Positions 57,651-64,000 of a stretch of 64,000 bases of DNA are shown here, piece by piece. The translations under genes and the position numbers were made by a program. How positions within the stretch are numbered: the stretch's first letter is position 1; each line of letters begins with the position of its first letter. Origin of the DNA: Cydia pomonella (lineage: Eukaryota > Arthropoda > Insecta > Lepidoptera > Tortricidae); contig NC_084703.1 of NCBI RefSeq assembly GCF_033807575.1, forward strand, positions 10,044,001 to 10,108,000. Direction: 5' to 3'. The notes under the pieces are model-generated. The model did not search any database, was not told the DNA's origin, and saw nothing but the letters and a program-made list of their open reading frames with translations.

Positions 57651-58053
57651 CAAGCTGTGTATGAACGCGAAGTCAGAGTTTAAATGATACGTATCGTATG
57701 CAATCCTATCCATATATAGGATTTCAAGGCGCTCACGTTCTACCACATGTATAACCTCGGCGCTCGTATACACTCTGAAGCTCGAGGATCTTAGGACACA
57801 CACGTAAATAGAATAACTGTTACAGTCAATACTCAGCATAGGACTAGCAGCATATAGCATTCACCATTTAACCAATCAAAATGACAGTCAAACGACTGAA
57901 TATGAAACACAGCCCAAACTATCAGGCCTGCCGTTTAACTGCAGCGGTTAGTAAAAAGTTATCACGGGCAGCTACGGACGGATCTAGGGCTTGGCTGCAT
58001 TTAGCTAAATAAACTGTAAGCTTATTTAAGTCCCAAAAGTTAGCTACCTTCTA

Positions 58054-58640
58054 CTAAAAAAACGGCCAAGTGCGAGTCCGAACTTGCACACCGAGGGTTC
58101 CGTACAAACTTTCAATTATCTCAACAAACAATAAACACCATAAGTATACTAAGCATAATTGGTAACAGCGGCATCTTTCGGTTAATTGGCTAACTAATTT
58201 GCGCGACCTGTGTGTTTGGTTTGTTCTAATATTTTTTAGATATTATGTGACCCAATTTTAATAACTTTTGTTTTATTTAAAAGAAAGTGTTTTTATTGTA
58301 ATTTCAAGTACAATCAAAAGCCACAAAGGAGAGGAAAATAATATTTGAAAATGTTTTATTATAATTTAAAGAATAGTTATCAGAGTCTGACTATATTTTT
58401 CCTGTTATATTTAGTTTAGGAAACTTCAGAGATCCCCTTCGTTCTCTTTGGATGGTTTTTTTTTTCAAATTTTCTTTCAAAAAAAATTTTTCCACTTAAA
58501 ATATATATTCAGTTTCAGTTCTTTCAAATTATACCCCACTTGACGCAGACTTAGAAATTGTGCCCTCTCTTTACTTCTAGAGATATTTGTCAATGTGACA
58601 GACAGACGGAGAAACGTTACAAAAACCGGAAAAACTCTAA
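58054..58640 (+). repeat. GGTTCCGTA-family dispersed repeat
   Basis: It starts AAAACGGCCAAGTGCGAGTC then GCACACCGAGGGTTCCGTAC, the family's signature end. The right end (GTGACAGACAGACGGAG, about 58595) carries the usual ACAGACAGACGG tract but its terminus is unclear. AT-rich interior, no frame. Confidence 0.55.
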
Positions 58641-59322
58641 TATCTTTTCCGAGAAGCTGATGAAATTTTCGTTTTTTTTGTTTTTTTTTCGGGACTTTAA
58701 AGAAAAAAACGAATAAATCATTAAATTTTATTTATTTTTAATCACTCTCACTCTCATCATATATTTCAATCATTTCTGCTTCCATGTCGTCGGTGCAGTC
58801 CATTTGTAGGTGCAAATTCGCCCGAATAAATATTAATTTATTAAGCAGTTATGTCAATAATCGATTTCTATCTCTGGTATGTGTCCGTCCAAACAATGAC
58901 CAATTCCTTTCAGCTGCGGCGCACGATGGGGGTTAAGCATGTATGCAGCTAAGTGCATCGGCTGCACACAAAATTGTTTGCGGTTTTCGATATACGTTAA
59001 TAATTGTTTTCAATATCAATCCCACTACAAATATATCAGTCTATTATGTTAAGCTTTTAATTAGAAATGTATGTGTTCGATAAGATATGATAAAATGTCT
59101 TTATAGCACTTATAGCACTTACTTACCAATTGTACGAGTATGTACAACATTCAACTTGAAAACTACATTCGTTTTTTTCAATTAGGTACATTATAATGTA
59201 CTACGGTTCCGCAAAAACCAGTTTGTCTTCTTAAACAAGCAAAAGTCTTCTAGATTACGTGCTTTGCATGCTTTAAACATTTCGATGCATCGGTCACCCG
59301 AAGTGTGTGACCAATTGACCAT
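58641..59322. other. Intergenic DNA
   Basis: No gene recognised. Confidence 0.4.
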
Positions 59323-59595
59323 ATGCATTTGAATTATCTTGTACCTACAATGTTAGAGTGGCTTTATATTAATTACACCGCGACCCTTACATGCCACCCA
59401 AAAGTGGTTGAAATTCATCAATTTTCAATATTTGACAAACATAGGGTAGGCCGCAATTCAGAATTATTTGACGCATTGAAGTACGGACCTGAAATATTGT
59501 TCGACGGCGGCCACATGGTAAATGAATGTGAGGTCACCGGCAATCAGAAAAACTTTATAGCTGTATGCTTAGACACATTTAAACGTATTAAATAG
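59323..59595 (+). CDS. Unrecognised 90-codon ORF, uncertain
   Basis: An ATG-to-TAG frame of 90 codons. Its second half (HQFSIFDKHRVGRNSELFDA and YGPEILFDGGHMVNECEVTG) has balanced, protein-like composition, unlike most chance frames here. There is no signal peptide and no recognised family. No flanking splice sites of quality were found; it could be a single-exon gene, an exon, or chance. Confidence 0.22.
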   Translation: MHLNYLVPTMLEWLYINYTATLTCHPKVVEIHQFSIFDKHRVGRNSELFDALKYGPEILFDGGHMVNECEVTGNQKNFIAVCLDTFKRIK

Positions 59596-59955
59596 ATAAT
59601 ATCGTTGTAACGAATGGTTGAAATTCATTCGAGCAAGATTGTCATCTGATATTTGATTACATAAAGTTTTTTGCTTTTCACACACCCGCACAGAAACGCT
59701 GTCTTTATTTTTTGAAACCAGTGGTTTGAAAATAAGCAGAAGTACCATAACTGGGTTACTGTATTTTTTTACTTTTAAGCATTATTATCTCTTTTATAGG
59801 TTGACCATTACTTAACCAAAAACTTCACGAAGATAATTTTGTGAGCAAGTTATTTAGTTGTATGGAATATTTCGTCGGTACAGTTATTGATCATTTCAAA
59901 ATGATGGAGCTATGTTAGTTCGCGAGATCTACAGCTCACAGATCCACTAGTTTTT
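59596..59955. other. Intergenic DNA
   Basis: No gene recognised. Confidence 0.4.
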
Positions 59956-60345
59956 AGTGTTCCGTACCGCAAAAGGAAAAACAGAACCCTTATAGGATCA
60001 CTTTGTAGTCCGTCCGTCCGACTGTCCGTCTGTACCCTTTTTCTCGGGACCGCGCGGTATCGAGTTGAAATTAAAACCAATACTCAGGTCTACAGTCACG
60101 TGAAACTGTGAAAAAATCTAATTTCTAAGTTAACGTAAAAAAAGGCACGGCAGTTTATACCGCAAAAATGGTATATTTCGTATATCAAAATTTATAGGAA
60201 ACTTTCCGTTGACCTAGAACTATAAATATAGTCTTACACTACAAGCACAGCGAAACATCGGAAAACTATAAATTTGTAAGAAATAAGTTAATTTTGTTCG
60301 GATCCCTCGGTAGGTGAGTCCGACTCGCACTTATCCGATTTTTTA
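59956..60345 (-). repeat. GGTTCCGTA-family repeat, near complete
   Basis: Ends are TAGTGTTCCGTACCGC at the left and GTGAGTCCGACTCGCACTTA then TCCGATTTTTTATTA at the right. TAGTCCGTCCGTCCGACTGT is the family's pyrimidine tract. No frame of interest. Confidence 0.7.
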
Positions 60346-60900
60346 TTATAATCAATTGAAACATCATTTTCATTACCATAACATTAAACTGTCACAAACC
60401 ATTTTCTTACGCCGTGACCAGAAAATATCTTATCAAGTACATTGGAGTGGATTGAGAGGCGGCACTGTTCTGCAAAGGACAGAATTAGAAGATGTACGCG
60501 AAACAAACGAAGGCACGTAAACTTTTTCCGGGTCATTAATTTCCTCTCCACTCATTTATCGTGTGCTCATGTCGCAGTCACGAATCTTACTAACGTTTCA
60601 TTCTTTCTTCTAAGCTCCGAAGCACAAATTATCTTTACTATAATAGTTTATAATTCAGAATCATTTCCTGAAACAACGAATTATTGTTTCACCATATGTA
60701 TCTATGTACCTGACTGTCATGAGTACTAAAATCAAATTTATGACGTACCTTTTCTCCGATTCTCCTAATGGTGCCCCCACACTGGCTGTTCTGTAACATC
60801 GTATTACAGGGACATGATACTATATATTATTATGTTGTCCCTGCCACACAATGTAGTACATATATACCTGCCAGTGTAAGAGCACAATTAGTTTGCTTTT
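60346..60900. other. Intergenic DNA
   Basis: No gene recognised; overlapping frames at 60314-60729 extend out of the repeat and lack splice context. Confidence 0.35.
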
Positions 60901-61235
60901 TTAGGGTTCCGTACCCAAAGGGTCAAACGGGTCCCTATTACTGAGACTCCGCTGTCCGTCCGTCCGTCCGTCTGTCACCAGGCTGTATCTCATGAACTGT
61001 GATAGTTAGCCAGTTGAAATTTCTACAGATTATGTATTTCTGTTGCCGCTATAACAACAAATACTAAAAACAGAATAAAATAAATATTTCTTTCCAATCT
61101 CGAGGTTCTCATCCAATCACCGAAGTTAAGCGACGTCGGGCGGGGTCAGTACTTGGATGGTAGTTCGTTTTTATAGATAATGGTACGGAACCCTTCCTGT
61201 GCGAGTCCAACTCGCACTTGGCCGATTTTTTATTA
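60901..61235 (-). repeat. GGTTCCGTA-family repeat carrying a 5S-like segment
   Basis: Ends are TTAGGGTTCCGTACCCAAAG and GTGCGAGTCCAACTCGCACT then TGGCCGATTTTTTATT. The (TCCG)n/(GTCC)n tract is at 60954-60975. The interior includes the 5S rRNA-like block at 61101-61166. Confidence 0.75.
61101..61166 (+). repeat. 5S rRNA-derived segment
   Basis: GTTCTCATCCAATCACCGAA, GTTAAGCGACGTCGGGCG and GTCAGTACTTGGATGG match the middle of animal 5S rRNA (roughly nt 30-90), including its internal promoter region. The 5S ends are missing, so this is not a functional 5S gene; it is a captured piece inside a dispersed repeat. Confidence 0.8.
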
Positions 61236-62667
61236 AAACAATTGTAGCAGCATGAATAGGTATAGGCTTAATTTGCTAAAGCAAATATTATACGCAGTGT
61301 TATAGATTTATAGTGTTTTTCACGTAGCTTGGGTACGGGAACAGCTGTCACCGTATCCAATCAATGTATGACGAAAGGTAAAGTGTATCGCGTAAGGTTT
61401 TTTTTTTATATTTTGTTTACAATTGCTAAGAATTTATAAAGCTGTTTTTTATTAAGCTTTGCTAAGAAATCATTTAAATAACCCTGTTCACTTACAATTG
61501 ATTTTTAAAGATGAGAAATTGTGATCGTCAATGCCAACGCGGAAGAAACAAACCGTCGATACCCAAGGAAGTGTCCTACGTGGGCGATCTCTAACGTAGG
61601 ACGCGACCTAAAAGTGTGAAGTAATAATTGTATTCGTACCTAAGGGTAGGAAGGGCCTCCTCCTTTATAAAAGTTTGTAGTCTGAAATATCGATTCAGCA
61701 CCTCATTTTTAAAATCGGCTTAGTAGTGGTTTCGACATTACGTTGTAAAATAGTCGGGTAAAAAATGTAAATTCTTACCGTAATACGTATTTTCATTAGT
61801 TTATTGCCTATTTAGTTTAAAAAACTTGAAAATTATGCACGCAGTTTTGTACCTTAGGTATATTGATAATTATTTAAAATAACTATTGTGATATGATAGT
61901 ATCAACTGGCTTCTGCACCGCTGGTCATTCTTAATACATACCAGTTTTTCCTACGAAACATTAACAACTACCAAGAAACACTAATGATGATAATAGCGAA
62001 TCCGAACACTGCGAGTTCCATTTGTGTTCAATATCAACGCCAGAATAACAAGGCTCTGCAAATCGGAAATGTTCTCTGAATATTCGAAGCCATATGTATT
62101 TATCCGAAGTCAGGATTCCCTTAGGCGCAATAGGTGATCTGAATTAGAGATGATCCAGTTTTCATCATTAAAACGCACCTCACATTGAATTTACCTACCT
62201 ACCATTTTTGCCTGAGGTCAAACGGATCAGAATGCAATGGGCTTCATGCATGGAAATGTTTAATAATATTTGTTCATTTCACACAACACGAAACGAAAAA
62301 ATAATTAACATGTTTTTTACGCCCATATGCATATTAAATACTTCTTATCTTGTTATGAGAAAAAAATGTAAGCATTTACTTAAACGCAATTTTTACCGCG
62401 TAAATATCGAAAAACTTATTTTTCATGATTATTTTCATACATTGTGTTTACTCCCGGTGCACGCGTTTCTGGGGCACACTAGATACTAGGTTTATCAGAA
62501 ACATTTGAATCTTACGTGAAGTAGAATAGATTGAAATCTTCAGTAGCCCTAGTTTTAAGCAACAACGCCGCCTGTTGCTACTTAAGTTTAAACTTATATT
62601 TAATTTTCTGAGTATTTTTAACTTAATGGTGCATAATAAAGAATCGTATCAAATGAAATTTCATGTA
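61236..62667. other. Intergenic DNA
   Basis: No gene recognised. A 93-codon frame at 62208-62489 is unsupported. GCCGCCTGTTGCTAC at 62567-62581 is a short LINE-tail word. Confidence 0.4.
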
Positions 62668-62775
62668 AAATGTTGCCAAGACGAATCTTTAAGGCTTGCT
62701 TTGTTAAAAAGTTATAAGATCTCTTGTAGAGCCAAGCTTCTAACTCTACAAGCCCTAACTTCACAAACTACACCT
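62668..62775 (+). repeat. Dispersed repeat shared with 27.9 kb, copy 2
   Basis: Shares TGTTGCCAAGACGA, AGATCTC, GCCAAGCTTCTAACTCTAC and AAGCCCTAACTTCACAAACT with 27848-27985. An overlapping 94-codon frame (62575-62859) is therefore likely repeat-derived. Confidence 0.6.
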
Positions 62776-63010
62776 TACACACACAACAATCATCGAACAA
62801 TGGTGCTCCGGACATTTAGGACGCGTGCGCGGAGCCGAAACCAGCAGAGGCCTTTTTGACACTTTAATAAGATGTGAAGGGTACACCGAGTGGATACTGG
62901 ACTTGCACGTATCATGGGATGCACGCAGAGGCCGCATTCGCTAAGGTGTAAATGCTTTTGAAAGCGTTGGACTAGATATTGGGCTATACGATAAAAACCG
63001 AATGCTTAAC

Positions 63011-63722
63011 TAAAAAATCGGCCAAGAGCATATCCGGCCATGCTCAGAGTAGGGTTCCGTAGTTACTCTTCCGTCAAAATAACTAAACTGGAGCTTAAAG
63101 TATAGTAAATTGTTACCCAAGGGATGAAACGGTACCTTTCACCCGAGTTAAACAAATAGGCAAATTAGCATAATCAGTACCTAATTAAAGTAAGTATTTT
63201 TACTATGAAGGGGAAACTTTTTGCGATAACTCAAAAACAGCTAAACTGATCATGTCCGCTATAGTTTTCATTTAATGTATTTCTTAAGCTCTATTTCCAC
63301 GATTTTTTTCATATTTTTTGGACCTATGGTTCTAAAGTTAGAGGGGTGGACACATATTTTTTTTCTTTCGGGGCGATTATTTCCGAACATATTCACTTTA
63401 TCAAAAAATGTTTGTTAAAGACCCCTATTAGTTTTGAAAGACCTTTCCAACGATACCCCACACTGTAGGGTTGAATAAAAAAAAATTTTTCACCCCCAAT
63501 TTACGAGTAGAAGAGGTACCCTAAAAAAATTAAATTTTTTGATTTTATTATACGACTTTGTCGGCTTTATTGATTTATACACCCATGCCAAATTTCAGCT
63601 TTCTAGCACTAACGACCACGGAGCAAAGCTTCGGACAGACAGACAGGCAGACAGACAGACAGACAGACAGACGGATATGGCGAAACTATAAGGGTTCCTA
63701 GTTGACTACGGAACCCTAATAA
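63011..63722 (+). repeat. GGTTCCGTA-family repeat, long copy with (ACAG)n
   Basis: It opens TAAAAAATCGGCCAAGAGCA then GAGTAGGGTTCCGTAGT and closes AAGGGTTCCTAGTTGACTAC then GGAACCCTAATAAAAC. A (CAGA)n microsatellite is at 63636-63671. Inner words CCAAATTTCAGCTTTCTAGC are typical of the family. Confidence 0.75.
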
Positions 63723-63754
63723 AACGGTATGGTAAGTAATTTTATTTTTGGCAG

Positions 63755-63949
63755 ACGGTGACTCGCCCTCGCAAGATAAGTCCCCACAAAAAGCGACATC
63801 TAGGATGGCTCAAGGGTAACACCGGCATGAAGCTGAGGATAGAGAGGTGTCACTGTGTTCACATCTACCGTCAAAAACTCGATTCCACTCTGGAGCTAAG
63901 GCAAGCCCGAGCCAGAGAAACCTATTCCACCCTCCCATTTTTCGGGTGA
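63755..63949 (+). CDS. Possible exon or unnamed repeat
   Basis: A pyrimidine-rich acceptor (TTTTATTTTTGGCAG) ends at 63754. The next 64 codons are open in one frame, with TRPRKISPHKKRHLGWLKGN and later RIERCHCVHIYRQ, basic in composition, to a TGA at 63947. The block is GC-richer than its flanks. No family is recognised, and it abuts a dispersed repeat, so LINE 5' UTR or repeat origin is as likely as a host exon. Confidence 0.25.
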   Translation, partial: TVTRPRKISPHKKRHLGWLKGNTGMKLRIERCHCVHIYRQKLDSTLELRQARARETYSTLPFFG

Positions 63950-64000
63950 CAGAGCTCCTTCACGAGCACTTGGGTACGTCGCATCGCTACTCCCCAACTT

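Noticed and set aside
61101..61166. Functional 5S rRNA gene
   Set aside because: Only about half of 5S is present, embedded in a dispersed repeat.
62575..62859. 94-codon frame
   Set aside because: Overlaps a dispersed repeat shared with 27.9 kb, so repeat-derived.

Overview
The window is eukaryotic nuclear DNA, almost certainly from a moth or butterfly (Lepidoptera). It is AT-rich, gene-poor and full of insect mobile-element debris. The dispersed repeats match lepidopteran families as I remember them: a tRNA-headed SINE, several LINE 3' tails, palindromic MITEs, a Helitron end, and a mariner relative with maT-type DD37D spacing. There are no bacterial operons, phage genes, CRISPR arrays or functional rRNA/tRNA genes. 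Repeat identities come from sequence features and memory; no database search was possible.

Gene content is low. The only gene model I would defend is a two-exon gene on the + strand (17732-19553). Exon 1 encodes a signal peptide; a phase-0 intron of 1528 bp follows; exon 2 encodes a small basic, probably helical secreted peptide of about 75 residues. I do not recognise its family. Weaker coding-like patches lie at 780-896, 7513-7647, 40182-40490 (possible terminal exon with AATAAA), 41092-41280, 59323-59595 and 63755-63949.

Layout. 0-10 kb: SINE, MITEs, a Helitron 3' end and an old direct duplication. 10-17 kb: repeats and LINE 3' ends. 17.7-19.6 kb: the secreted-peptide gene. 21.4-23.9 kb: a decayed LINE reverse transcriptase flanked by a 70-bp inverted repeat. 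24-43 kb: sparse sequence with LINE tails, SINE relics and MITEs. 43.9-44.3 kb: a tandem array of hairpins. 44.3-47.06 kb: a foldback-like element of 120-bp satellite units in two opposed arms, one arm showing a 5-unit higher-order repeat. 47-51 kb: LINE tails plus odd 'phrase-repeat' domains. 50.6-54.3 kb: a candidate TTAA-flanked inverted-repeat element carrying a SINE with a perfect 19-bp target-site duplication and a maT transposase relic. 55-64 kb: more phrase-repeat domains, tRNA-like repeats and a dense cluster of one dispersed family, one copy of which contains a 5S rRNA-like segment.

The strongest leads are the foldback-like satellite element with its neighbouring hairpin array, the unrecognised secreted peptide gene, and the non-periodic phrase-repeat domains.
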